Shown: positions 44,902 to 53,719, counted from the first letter of the stretch. The stretch: 64,000 nucleotides of DNA from Sphingobacterium corticibacter (GCF_003076635.1 NZ_QDKG01000001.1:124001-188000), one strand, 5' to 3'. Notes: generated by a model not told the origin, from the letters alone. Numbers and translations: made by a program.

Positions 44902-46260
44902 ATGAAAAAGGCTTCCATACTGGTTGTTGATGATGATCAGGATCTGCTGACGGCGGTACGCATTCTCTTACGCCCCAAAGTACATCAGGTATTTATAGAA
45001 TCCAATCCGGAGCAACTCTTACATATTCTGGCCAGAGAACAAGTAGATTTGGTGCTATTGGATATGAACTTCAAAAGCACGATTCATACGGGTAATGAAG
45101 GCTTGTATTGGCTTTCGGCCATCAAAGAAAAATATCCGCAAGTTCGTGTGGTCATGATTACGGCTTACGGTGCAGTGGATTTGGCGGTGAAGGCGCTGAA
45201 GCTTGGCGCTTCTGATTTCATCGTAAAACCTTGGCATAATGAACAACTGCTGGAAACGCTTCAAAGTGCCTTATCTGAAGTAAAACCTGCTTTACGTAAA
45301 ACTAAATCGGCTGATAAAAAAGGTACGGAAGATAATTTGCTTATTGGCAATTCTGCTGTCATGGAGGACTTGCAATACAAGATCAGTAAAGTCGCGCCGA
45401 CGGATGCCAATATCCTAATCATGGGTGAGAATGGTACAGGGAAAGATGTGATTGCGCAAGTGCTGCACAAGCATTCGCTGCGACAAGCCATGCCGTACAT
45501 AAAAGTGGATGTGGGCTCGCTCACGGAAACCTTATTCGAAAGTGAGCTTTTTGGCTACAAAAAAGGTGCTTTTACGGATGCACGTGAAGATCGTAAAGGC
45601 CGATTCGAACATGCTAATGGTGGGACGCTTTTCTTAGATGAGATCGGAAATATTAGTTTGCATCAGCAAGCCAAATTGCTTAGTGTCTTACAAAATCGGC
45701 AAGTATTGCCTTTGGGCTCATCGCAACCTGTTCCGGTGGATATTCGCTTGTTATCTGCTACGAATGTGCCCATTCGTTCGCTTGCGGATGAGGCCCGCTT
45801 TCGCAAGGATTTGATTTATCGTATCAATACGGTAGAGATCCAAGTACCTCCGTTGCGCGAAAGGGGAGATGATGTGATTCTGCTAGGCGAATATTTTCTG
45901 GCGCATTACATTACCAAATACCATAAGACAATCGAAGGATTTGAGTCGGATGCCATACAGAAATTACGACAGTATCATTTCCCGGGCAATGTGCGAGAGT
46001 TGCAATATAGTATTGAGCGTGCCGTAATCATGTCGGAGCATAGTGGGTTGCGCGCTGCGGATCTCTTGTTTTCTCCGATCGAATCTACACCGCCAGTAGA
46101 AAATCCAATGGCCGATCAACCGCGTAATCTCGAAGAATTAGAACGCAAAGCCATTCAGCAAGCGATGGATCGCTACAGCGGCAACATCAGCAAAGCCGCG
46201 CGCGAATTAGGTTTAACACGCGCAGCCTTGTATCGGCGTATGGAGAAATACGGTATCTAA
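44902..46260 (+). CDS. NtrC-family sigma-54-dependent response regulator
   Basis: A 452-residue enhancer-binding regulator. The receiver (1-120) has acidic residues at 10-12, phospho-acceptor D54 and K109 (VKPW). The AAA+ domain has Walker A GENGTGKD (175-182), sigma-54 contact loop GAFTDA (222-227) and Walker B GGTLFLDEIGN (DE at 246-247). A Fis-type helix-turn-helix sits at the C-terminus (SGNISKAARELGLTRAALYRRMEKYGI). The textbook contact loop is GAFTGA; the Asp form is common in Bacteroidota as far as I recall. Located between tolC and its kinase, it is the natural ligand for the TGTTC-N6-GAACA sites. Confidence 0.97.
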   Translation: MKKASILVVDDDQDLLTAVRILLRPKVHQVFIESNPEQLLHILAREQVDLVLLDMNFKSTIHTGNEGLYWLSAIKEKYPQVRVVMITAYGAVDLAVKALKLGASDFIVKPWHNEQLLETLQSALSEVKPALRKTKSADKKGTEDNLLIGNSAVMEDLQYKISKVAPTDANILIMGENGTGKDVIAQVLHKHSLRQAMPYIKVDVGSLTETLFESELFGYKKGAFTDAREDRKGRFEHANGGTLFLDEIGNISLHQQAKLLSVLQNRQVLPLGSSQPVPVDIRLLSATNVPIRSLADEARFRKDLIYRINTVEIQVPPLRERGDDVILLGEYFLAHYITKYHKTIEGFESDAIQKLRQYHFPGNVRELQYSIERAVIMSEHSGLRAADLLFSPIESTPPVENPMADQPRNLEELERKAIQQAMDRYSGNISKAARELGLTRAALYRRMEKYGI

Positions 46261-46278
46261 CGCTAGAGACAATTCGAT

Positions 46279-47598
46279 ATGGGAAACCTGCAACTCAAGG
46301 AATTTGTTCGCGCACTGCTTCTTATGGCATTATGTGCTGCAGCTGGCTATTTATTCTTCGCGCAATCATTAGCTTATGCCATTGCGGCAGCTATACTGGC
46401 GTTAATATTGGTTTTCCAATGGTTCAACCGGCATCTTTGGTTGCACAAACAAATTGATGAATTTTCCGAAGCGGTGAAATACCGAGATTTCACACGCCGT
46501 TATGCCGTGAAGAAAACGCGTAATATAGAAAACCAGCTTTACGCTTCCTTCAATCGCATCAATGACGCATTCAAAGATGTGAGTGCCAAACGGGAGATTC
46601 AGCATCAGTACCTGACGAAGGTGATCAATATGTTGGATTCAGCGCTGATCTTTTACCACGCCGATAGCGGTAAGGTGGAGTGGGTGAATGATGCTTTCAA
46701 AGAAATGTTTGAAACGCCACACTTGGGCAATATCAAGGGGCTGAAGAAACGTCGCGAAGAATTGTATGACAAAACCATGCAACTCAAGATTGGTCAACAA
46801 CACATAGAAACGGCACATTCAAGCAAGGGGCGGATCAAATTGCTCATTCAGGTGTCGGAATTTGAGACTGAAAATGGCTTGTACCGCATTGTGATGTATC
46901 AAAATGTGAATGATGCGATGGATGAGACGGAGAATCGCGCTTGGCATAAATTATTACGTGTGCTAACGCACGAAATCATGAACTCCATCGCACCCATATC
47001 ATCCATCGCCGAAACATTGCACGGCCGACTCGAACAAACAGCCTACAGCGACGAGCTGGAAGATGTGAAAGTAGGCGTACACACCATCAAAAAGCGTAGC
47101 GAAGGATTATTGAAATTCGCGAAAAGCTATCGACTCATTAATAAAGTAGATAAACCGCAGTTTACAGAAATACCCGTTGTACAGTTATTTGAAAATATCT
47201 ACAATTTATTAGAACCTTCCTTTATCCAAAAAGGGGTGGATGTGGATATTATTCTGAAAAATACGCGTGCCACCATCCAAGCTGATTTGCACCTGATCGA
47301 GCAAGTGATCATCAACTTGATGTTGAATGCCATGGAGGCAGTAAAAGATGCTGAAAATCCGTATATCAGCATGTCGGCACTAGAAGAAAATGGTCGCGTG
47401 CAGCTCAAGATCTCAGATAACGGCGAAGGCATGGAAGCAGATATTCAAGAACAGATCTTTACGCCTTTCTTTACCACGAAAAAAACGGGTAGCGGAATAG
47501 GATTGACCTTGAGTAAGCAAATCATGCTTGTACATAATGGGAATATTTTTGTCCACAGCACCCCACAAAAGGGGAGTACGTTTACTTTGCAGTTTTAG
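46279..47598 (+). CDS. membrane histidine kinase with PAS domain, NtrB-type
   Basis: A 439-residue kinase, partner of the NtrC-like regulator 18 bp upstream. Two closely spaced membrane helices (about 9-28 and 30-47) leave almost no periplasmic loop, so it senses within the membrane or cytoplasm. A HAMP-like linker (50-100) and a PAS domain (about 115-215, LDSALIFYHADSGKVEWVNDAF) follow. H231 lies in VLTHEIMNSIAPISSIAETL. The HATPase has NLMLNAMEAV, DNGEGM, FTPFFTTKKTGSGIGLTLSKQIM. The intramembrane layout resembles envelope-stress kinases such as BceS that pair with FtsX-like transporters; this is analogy only. Confidence 0.96.
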   Translation: MGNLQLKEFVRALLLMALCAAAGYLFFAQSLAYAIAAAILALILVFQWFNRHLWLHKQIDEFSEAVKYRDFTRRYAVKKTRNIENQLYASFNRINDAFKDVSAKREIQHQYLTKVINMLDSALIFYHADSGKVEWVNDAFKEMFETPHLGNIKGLKKRREELYDKTMQLKIGQQHIETAHSSKGRIKLLIQVSEFETENGLYRIVMYQNVNDAMDETENRAWHKLLRVLTHEIMNSIAPISSIAETLHGRLEQTAYSDELEDVKVGVHTIKKRSEGLLKFAKSYRLINKVDKPQFTEIPVVQLFENIYNLLEPSFIQKGVDVDIILKNTRATIQADLHLIEQVIINLMLNAMEAVKDAENPYISMSALEENGRVQLKISDNGEGMEADIQEQIFTPFFTTKKTGSGIGLTLSKQIMLVHNGNIFVHSTPQKGSTFTLQF

Positions 47599-47663
47599 CA
47601 GTTCATATTATTGCCGCATCTTTAAACGATAAAAATCAATTCCTTTTCCAAAAGTAAAGCCCA

Positions 47664-48908
47664 TCAGTTTTTGCTTGCCCCAATCTGCCATGAAAATGGT
47701 AATGGTGTGCGGTTCACTTCCCAGTCTCCAATCACTTTTTCTTTATAGACCAATGGATTATGAGAAGATACCACACGCGCATTTCGCCAGAATCGATCCA
47801 ATTGTTTGTTCGTCGTGCTGGCGGATGCACTAAGTGCATTAAACAACGTGCTCGTTAATTCCAAAACAAGATCTGCGATCACGACTTGTCCCTGTGAAGA
47901 AGCCAACTCGGCTTCATTATTCGCTTCTATGTCCACGATTTCTGAATCGCTAAGAGGCGCTAGGTAAGCTTGTTGTAAAGTGTTTGCCACTTGAATGGTA
48001 ATGGATTGGGCGGCATATGATTGTGCGGAAGCCTTTCCGATCACTTGTAATATTTGCGGGTCGTGGCGTACTAAATCGGCATTTCCATGACTAAAGGTGC
48101 GATTTCGCTTTTGAACCTCTTCTGTGAAAGTGCTGACAGCGGATTGTGCAATACCCGTCAATGTAGCGAGGTGAAACGTTTGATAGAATGCCGTTTGATA
48201 TTTAAATCTATGCTCAAATGGTATGATATGATCTGCTGGAATTTCAACGTTCTTTATTTTTAGCGTTCCGCTTCCTGTCGTCTTCTGACCAAAACCATCC
48301 CAATCATCCAGAATTTCAACGCCTTCGGCATGCCTAGGAAGTGCTACGATCACATCTTGTTGCGTTGTCTCATCATGGGCCAAGAGGTCTACCCAATCTG
48401 CGAAAATACTGCCTGTAGAATAATACTTTTGTCCGTTTACCAATAAGCTATCTCCGCGTTTGGTTACCCGCGTGTCCAGTTCGCCTACTTTAGCAGAGCC
48501 AATTTCTGTCCATCCGTTTCCAAACAAATCTCCTTTTACGAATCGATCAAACCAAACATCTTGAGAAGTAAATCTTTGCGCATTCAGACGATCTTCTACA
48601 AAAGCAAAATGACCACGCAGTGCTTGGACAATATTAGAGTCTGCCTTTGCGAGCTCTATGAGTAGTCGAAATAGCTGCGGTAAGGAAAAACCATCTCCGC
48701 CAAATTTGGCAGGAATTCGTAGTGCGCCAAATCCAGCTACTTTCAGCCATCCGATCTCTTCATACGGCAATCTACGTCCTTTCTCTCGATCTAACGTACC
48801 TATCGCTATTTTGTCGAAAATTGGACGAAATCTATCAGCTACTTTTGCATAATCAGCATCATTGGATAATTCTTCTTCTATGGGATTGTTAAGATTAATT
48901 TGACTCAT
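47664..48908 (-). CDS. acyl-CoA dehydrogenase-fold flavin monooxygenase (SfnB/DszC-like)
   Basis: A 414-residue flavoprotein with an acyl-CoA-dehydrogenase fold. N-terminal helical part is GRRLPYEEIGWLKVAGFGALRIPAKFGGDG, and the beta-barrel flavin region is GNGWTEIGSAKVG..VNGQKYYSTGSIFADWV. The C-terminal segment is QLDRFWRNARVVSSHNPLVYKEKVIGDWEVN. The motifs place it with the SfnB/DszC-like oxygenases that attack organosulfur compounds rather than with acyl-CoA oxidation enzymes; the catalytic Glu of dehydrogenases is not evident. It is last of a three-gene operon with another paralogue and a luciferase-like monooxygenase. Confidence 0.88.
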   Translation of the reverse strand: MSQINLNNPIEEELSNDADYAKVADRFRPIFDKIAIGTLDREKGRRLPYEEIGWLKVAGFGALRIPAKFGGDGFSLPQLFRLLIELAKADSNIVQALRGHFAFVEDRLNAQRFTSQDVWFDRFVKGDLFGNGWTEIGSAKVGELDTRVTKRGDSLLVNGQKYYSTGSIFADWVDLLAHDETTQQDVIVALPRHAEGVEILDDWDGFGQKTTGSGTLKIKNVEIPADHIIPFEHRFKYQTAFYQTFHLATLTGIAQSAVSTFTEEVQKRNRTFSHGNADLVRHDPQILQVIGKASAQSYAAQSITIQVANTLQQAYLAPLSDSEIVDIEANNEAELASSQGQVVIADLVLELTSTLFNALSASASTTNKQLDRFWRNARVVSSHNPLVYKEKVIGDWEVNRTPLPFSWQIGASKN

Positions 48909-48933
48909 TTTTGTTGAATTTTAATGTTTTTTA

Positions 48934-50184
48934 TTAGCTCCAAGGATGTCTAGGTGGCAGTACGTTGTTCAAATAGTAGTTGCCTACGATGTGAAACTTC
49001 CATCGTACGGGATCATGTAAGGTGTGTGTGCGTGCGTTGCGCCAATGTCTATCCAAATTTAATTCGGATAGTGTTGATCTTGTTCCCGATAGCTCAAATA
49101 ACTTATTGGAAGAGAGCAAAGCGATTTCTGTTGTCAATACCTTGGCTTCAGCAACCAATAGCGTAGCTTCTGATACGTTTGCTTCAGTGGTGTTTCTGAT
49201 AGCCGCGTCTATCTGGTCTCCAGCTAAATCTAATACGGCTTCTGCAGCGCGTAATTTAATTTTCAATTCGCCAATGTTTGAAATCGTATACGGATCGTCG
49301 GTTGCTTTTTCTAAGCCAGAGTCTATCCAAGGTCGTGCGTATTGGCGCACGTATTTAATCGTCTCGTCGATAGCTCCACGGGCAATGCCAGCGTCTACCG
49401 CGGCTTGGATAAATTGAGAAATGGCACCTGCAGCGGTCGGCCTTTCAAAGGCTTTATAAATAGGGATTAGATTTTTGGGATCTACTTTAACTTGTTTTAG
49501 TAGTACTGTTCCGCTAAAAGTTGTTTTTTGTCCAAAACTTGACCAATCATTTACCACGCTAACTCCTTTCGAATGGCGCGGGACAATAGCACCATAAGGA
49601 TTACCTTGCTTATCTAGAGCAACTACGGGAATCCAGTGCGCTAACAGGGCTCCGGTGGCGAAGAACTTTTGTCCATTCACCTCATATCCATCTTTGGATT
49701 TAGTGATTTTAGTCTGCAAATCTGCCACTGTTTTACTGCCTTTTTCTGAAAAAGCATTTCCTAGTCGCTCTCCCCGTAATACGTTGCCGAAGAAAAACTT
49801 CTTTTGCTCTTCCGATGCATCCAAACGAATATGCTCTAGAAATACCCAATGGTTTTGAGCGATTTGTCCTAAGGAGGGATCTACGCTGGATATTATTTTT
49901 ACCACTTCTCCCAGCGTTCGGTACTTGACCTCCGCACCGCCATATTCTTTTGGAATATTGATTCCCCAAAGGCCACTTTGAGAATACAATTTGATTTCTT
50001 CTAAGGGCAATCTGCGTTCAATATCTCTTCGAGAGGCTTCTTTGGCAAATTGGACTGCTAATTTCTGGGCGATTGCAATGGCTTCATCATCTGTCCGAAT
50101 GATATGGGCGACCGTATTGATTTCAAAAAAATCTTTGGAGATATCGCTGTTCGACACGGAGTCATTTTTATTTATGTGGCTCAT
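48934..50184 (-). CDS. SfnB-family sulfur-acquisition flavin oxidoreductase
   Basis: A 416-residue paralogue of the previous gene, with moderate similarity. The signature C-terminus LDRHWRNARTHTLHDPVRWKFHIVGNYYLNNVLPPRHPW is characteristic of SfnB. N-terminal motifs are RRLPLEEIKLYSQSGLWGINIPKEYGG and VNGQKFFATGALLAHWIP. SfnB-type enzymes, with a luciferase-type partner and FMNH2, are linked to growth on sulfones or sulfonates in Pseudomonas. It is second of the operon; it follows the 50212 gene by 27 bp. Confidence 0.92.
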   Translation of the reverse strand: MSHINKNDSVSNSDISKDFFEINTVAHIIRTDDEAIAIAQKLAVQFAKEASRRDIERRLPLEEIKLYSQSGLWGINIPKEYGGAEVKYRTLGEVVKIISSVDPSLGQIAQNHWVFLEHIRLDASEEQKKFFFGNVLRGERLGNAFSEKGSKTVADLQTKITKSKDGYEVNGQKFFATGALLAHWIPVVALDKQGNPYGAIVPRHSKGVSVVNDWSSFGQKTTFSGTVLLKQVKVDPKNLIPIYKAFERPTAAGAISQFIQAAVDAGIARGAIDETIKYVRQYARPWIDSGLEKATDDPYTISNIGELKIKLRAAEAVLDLAGDQIDAAIRNTTEANVSEATLLVAEAKVLTTEIALLSSNKLFELSGTRSTLSELNLDRHWRNARTHTLHDPVRWKFHIVGNYYLNNVLPPRHPWS

Positions 50185-50211
50185 ATGAGATTTCTTTTGG
50201 TTAGCGAATAC

Positions 50212-51606
50212 TTAGGACGTGATTGCTGGGATTTGATCCTTTGCTATGGTTCGAAATTGTGCTCCGCGGTGCTTGTCGGAGAGGCGTGCGCCTTGGCCAA
50301 AAAGCTTTTCGCGTAATGTCCCCAATTGATACTGCGTCTGGTATACACCGCGTTTTTGCAACTCAGGAACGATATATTCGACGATATCTTCAAACGTTTG
50401 ATGAGCCAAGATGTAGGCCAAGTTGAAGCCGTCAATATCGGTGTCTTCGATCCAGCTTTGCAATTTATCTGCGACCGTTTGTGGCGAACCGACCAATACA
50501 GGTCCATTTCCACCTACGCTCGTCCACTTGGCCACTTCTTCAATCGTCCAGACTCGGTTTGGATCAGCATTTCGATAAGAATCTAGTATGGATTGTATCG
50601 CGTTAGTTTGAATGTGCGCTACTTGATCTTTGGCTTGATATTGAGAGAAATCGATGCCAGACCAACCAGATGCTAGTGTCAATGCGCCATCATAACTTCC
50701 ATATGATTGATATTCCTTGAATTTCTTTTGTGCTTTAGCATCTGTTTCGTCGGTAACAATAGATAATAGATTGTAGATTTTGACAGAATATGGATCTCTT
50801 CCGACTTCTATTAATTTTTGCCGAATACTGGATACGACTGTTTTTGTTGAACTTTTTGAGGGTTCTGCGATAAAGATGCATTCTGCATTTTCGCTTGCAA
50901 ATTTTTGTCCTCTAGCCGAAGCTCCAGCTTGATATAAAACGGGTGTACGCTGTGGTGACGGTTCAGATAAGTGAATCCCGGGTACACTGAAGTACGCTCC
51001 TTCATGCGAGATTGGATGGACTTTTAAGTGGTCTGCAAAAATTCCTTTTTCTTTGTCCCTCAGAATAGCCTCATCTTCCCATGAACCTTCCCATAGTTTG
51101 TACAGGACTTCTAGGTATTCATCTGCGAGCTCATAACGTTCATCATGATTTAATTGCTTTTTCAGACCGATATTCTTAAAACCACTTTCTAGATAAGACG
51201 TGACGATATTCCAACCTATACGGCCTTTAGTTAAGTGATCCAACGTGCTCATACGGCGAGCGAATGGGTAGGGATGTTCAAATGATATGGAGGTCGTGAC
51301 ACCAAAACCGAGATGTTGTGTGACGGTGGCCATCGCAGGAATAATTTGTAAAGGATCGTTTATAGGTACCTGTACCGCGCCGCTCAACGCATGTTTGCTA
51401 TTCTGCTGATAAACGTCATAAATACCTAATACATCAGCAATGAATATCCCGTCAAAAAAACCTTTTTCTAAGATTTTAGCGAGATCTGTCCAGTACTCCA
51501 GATCTTTGTATTCTGTAGAGCGATCCTTTGGATGCCGCCATAAGCCTGGAGATTGATGGGTAATGCAATTCATTTCAAATGCATTAAAGCTAATTTTCTT
51601 GCTCAT
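50212..51606 (-). CDS. NtaA/DmoA/SnaA-family FMN-dependent monooxygenase
   Basis: A 464-residue luciferase-like (alpha/beta barrel) oxygenase using reduced FMN. Landmarks are FNAFEMNCITHQSPGLWRHP at the N-terminus, TSISFEHPYPFARRMSTLDHLTKGRIGWNIVTSYLESGFKN in the middle (flavin phosphate site), and TPVLYQAGASARGQKFASENAECIF. The C-terminus carries GSPQTVADKLQSWIEDTDIDGFNLAYILAH. The family includes nitrilotriacetate, dimethyl-sulfide and pristinamycin-related enzymes. As first gene of an operon with two SfnB/DszC-like enzymes, use of organic sulfur is the best guess. An FMN reductase is not nearby and must be encoded elsewhere. Confidence 0.93.
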   Translation of the reverse strand: MSKKISFNAFEMNCITHQSPGLWRHPKDRSTEYKDLEYWTDLAKILEKGFFDGIFIADVLGIYDVYQQNSKHALSGAVQVPINDPLQIIPAMATVTQHLGFGVTTSISFEHPYPFARRMSTLDHLTKGRIGWNIVTSYLESGFKNIGLKKQLNHDERYELADEYLEVLYKLWEGSWEDEAILRDKEKGIFADHLKVHPISHEGAYFSVPGIHLSEPSPQRTPVLYQAGASARGQKFASENAECIFIAEPSKSSTKTVVSSIRQKLIEVGRDPYSVKIYNLLSIVTDETDAKAQKKFKEYQSYGSYDGALTLASGWSGIDFSQYQAKDQVAHIQTNAIQSILDSYRNADPNRVWTIEEVAKWTSVGGNGPVLVGSPQTVADKLQSWIEDTDIDGFNLAYILAHQTFEDIVEYIVPELQKRGVYQTQYQLGTLREKLFGQGARLSDKHRGAQFRTIAKDQIPAITS

Positions 51607-51639
51607 ATAGATAATGGCTAAGTGAATAGAATTATATAG

Positions 51640-51656
51640 TCTACTAATATAGTAGA
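51640..51656. promoter_or_regulatory. palindrome upstream of the sulfur operon
   Basis: TCTACTA-ATA-TAGTAGA (51640-51656), perfect 7-bp arms, 34 bp upstream of the 51606 start. Short AT-rich dyads with CTA/TAG arms are typical of Rrf2-family regulators such as CymR or IscR; a sulfur-status repressor is inferred from position only. Confidence 0.5.
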
Positions 51657-51723
51657 TTTTATTTAAATAGTTTGTTTTTTTTCTTTTTTAGAAAATTATA
51701 TATCGAAATAGGTTATGCTCTTT

Positions 51724-51739
51724 AGGGGGGATTCCCCCT
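51724..51739. other. GC hairpin in the gap before the sulfur operon
   Basis: AGGGGG (51724-51729) and CCCCCT (51734-51739) around GATT. No T run. Role unknown. Confidence 0.35.
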
Positions 51740-51832
51740 TATAATTCCATAGGTTGCATTCTTTATACTTTGTTAGTGGCTCAATAGCTACAAGTACGCA
51801 GGTATTTCTTCTAAGCGTTGTTCATTATCTTG

Positions 51833-51840
51833 TATCTTTG
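51833..51840 (+). promoter_or_regulatory. -7 box, leaderless start of the 51846 gene
   Basis: Perfect TATCTTTG lies five bases before the ATG. No clear -33 TTTG at the right distance. Confidence 0.4.
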
Positions 51841-51845
51841 CTTCA

Positions 51846-52325
51846 ATGTTTACTTTTTTTCAACATATAAGCCATTTTTTTAGATCAAACAGCCGACACG
51901 GCACGCATTCCCCCTTTGTGTATGCACTAGCCGATCAGGCACTGTATAAATCAGCGATTTTTGCGGGCAATGAATTAGAAGGTTGGGAAACGATCCCCAC
52001 ACACTATCGTGCGGTTTTGTCACGCGTGCTCCAGTATTGGAATAAAGAAAAAGTGTACGATTTGCAGAAAGATCGGGGTGATGTGTTGATTGTGAAGGCG
52101 GAAGAATTATCGAAAAATATCATTTGCCAACACCTGAACGATCAAGCTTTAGTCGTAGTAGATGGTATTTATACTAGTAAGCGGGCTAGATATGCGTGGC
52201 AATGTGCACAACGAGAGGATCAAGTTACAGTAAGTATTGATCTATTTCATTTTGGATTATTGATTGCACGTCCGGGGCAGGTTAAGGAAGATTTTACTTT
52301 GCGCTATCCGTTTTGGATAAGATAA
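51846..52325 (+). CDS. shortened O-methyltransferase-like protein lacking the SAM-binding core
   Basis: A 159-residue protein. Residues 1-38 (FRSNSRHGTHSPFVYALADQALYK) match the N-terminus of a Bacteroidota O-methyltransferase family of about 230-270 residues. The C-terminal 60 residues (VVVDGIYTSKRARYAWQCAQREDQVTVSIDLFHFGLLIARPGQVKEDFTLRYPF) match the end of the same family. The Rossmann core with the glycine-rich SAM loop and the acidic metal/substrate site, which should lie between, is missing and replaced by about 50 unrelated-looking residues. The frame is intact and the promoter box is in place, so this is an expressed-looking remnant or a protein with a new role. Confidence 0.8.
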   Translation: MFTFFQHISHFFRSNSRHGTHSPFVYALADQALYKSAIFAGNELEGWETIPTHYRAVLSRVLQYWNKEKVYDLQKDRGDVLIVKAEELSKNIICQHLNDQALVVVDGIYTSKRARYAWQCAQREDQVTVSIDLFHFGLLIARPGQVKEDFTLRYPFWIR

Positions 52326-52403
52326 AAATGTCGTATTTTTTTCAGTAAGTTGTGTTATAGAAAACGATATGTTTTGAGTACTGCAAGTAAACAGCAGGTA
52401 TCA

Positions 52404-53561
52404 TTAAAACGCTTCCGACAAACTTAAGTAAAATCCTTTTTGACGTTGTTCACCCGGTCGTTTTTCGCCAATGGCATAATCAAAGCGAATGGTGGTGCGG
52501 TGCTCTAGGTTGAAGAAGTACCGAAGTCCAGCGCCATAGCTAGGAATCATCCGGATGTTTTGCTGATTAGAAAATGTACTTCCTGAACCAGCAAATGCGG
52601 TAATACCTAAGCGAGGATGAAACCGGTAGCGTGCTTCGACTTGTGCTGCTACAAAATTTTTGTCGCGGTATCGACCTAAATAATACCCACGCATCATGTT
52701 ATCACCGCCCAACTCATTAAGCACATAAAATGGGACATCCGATCCATACGTTCCACGATAATCCAATTGAGCTGCAATGGTCAGTTTGTTGTTGATCGGT
52801 TGGTAATGCCGGAAATCGGTTTCTAATTGATGGCCATTGAAATTTTCACCGCTAAAAAAATTTGGTGCATAACCATACTTAACACGTCCGTACCAGCCAC
52901 GTGTTGTATATGTCGTATAATCTCGGGAATCATACAATGCCGATGTGCCAAGGATTAGATGCTTACCGCCAGCTTTCCCACTGAATTGCTCTCTTTGAAA
53001 GATCCCAGTGGGATCAGTACTTTCAAACTGAAAGTTTTCAAAGTTGACGTTCAAGCCCGCGTAGATTGATGGAAGGATTTTTCGTTCCACATCAATTCTT
53101 GCTCGGAAAAGGCGGTGTCCCAAGAATTCTTCATTGGCATGTTGGGTCGTATTTCCAATACCGTAAAAATTAAATGGCCAATCTCGGTATCGAATTTCGG
53201 ATAAGATATGATAATCGTTATTGCGTGTCCAGATATCGGTATTCAGTTTGATATTCTTCTGCTTTTCTGTCGTAGCGGTTCCCATCAGCGTTATTGTAGA
53301 GGTACGGCTGTTGCGATCCGATCGATCCATATAAAAATTATACGAACTAGCGAGGCCGAATTCAAGCCCCGTTTCTTGTGCATAACCTAAAGCAGGTAAT
53401 ACGAAAAAACTAGATGCGCGGGTCGTGTCGGTCAACTGTGGAGAGAAGAATTTATTGAAGGTGCGCTTAATAAGACCTACATCTTCTACTTGAGCTTGAC
53501 TCAAAAAGGGGGTTATACTAAATATAGTGAGCAAAAAAACTTGCTGAAGATTACATTTCAT
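52404..53561 (-). CDS. Omp85-type outer-membrane barrel protein (BamA/TamA family, no POTRA)
   Basis: A 385-residue protein with a signal peptide (1-23). Almost the entire mature chain is a 16-stranded-type barrel: alternating hydrophobic strands such as SFFVLPALGYAQETGLEFGLASSYNF. Family motifs are DSRDYTTYTTRGWY and LGGDNMMRGYYLGRYRDKNFVAAQVEARYRF, the latter holding the conserved RGY loop of Omp85 proteins. The final strand ends in aromatic Phe (SLSEAF). No N-terminal POTRA repeats remain, only about 40 residues of linker, so it is a barrel-only member; such members are frequent in Bacteroidota and their role is unclear. Confidence 0.9.
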   Translation of the reverse strand: MKCNLQQVFLLTIFSITPFLSQAQVEDVGLIKRTFNKFFSPQLTDTTRASSFFVLPALGYAQETGLEFGLASSYNFYMDRSDRNSRTSTITLMGTATTEKQKNIKLNTDIWTRNNDYHILSEIRYRDWPFNFYGIGNTTQHANEEFLGHRLFRARIDVERKILPSIYAGLNVNFENFQFESTDPTGIFQREQFSGKAGGKHLILGTSALYDSRDYTTYTTRGWYGRVKYGYAPNFFSGENFNGHQLETDFRHYQPINNKLTIAAQLDYRGTYGSDVPFYVLNELGGDNMMRGYYLGRYRDKNFVAAQVEARYRFHPRLGITAFAGSGSTFSNQQNIRMIPSYGAGLRYFFNLEHRTTIRFDYAIGEKRPGEQRQKGFYLSLSEAF

Positions 53562-53689
53562 ACTTCTTTAAATGTGCCCAAATATAGGGAAAGAATCAAG
53601 TATTCGATTAAGGCTGATTTTGGTGTTAAAATTATGTGGTTGCGAATCAGGCAAATGCATATTTGTGTGGGAGAAAAGACAAAATATTT

Positions 53690-53719
53690 TTTGATATATG
53701 GTTGGAGTCGCTATCTTTG
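53690..53719 (+). promoter_or_regulatory. promoter of the tRNA cluster
   Basis: TTTG (53690-53693) and TATCTTTG (53712-53719), 18-bp spacing. Predicted start is about 120 bp before the first tRNA. Confidence 0.5.

Noticed and set aside
14000..48000. Insertion sequences or prophage explaining the permease array
   Set aside because: No transposase, integrase, terminal inverted repeats or tRNA-linked attachment sites were seen in or beside the array.
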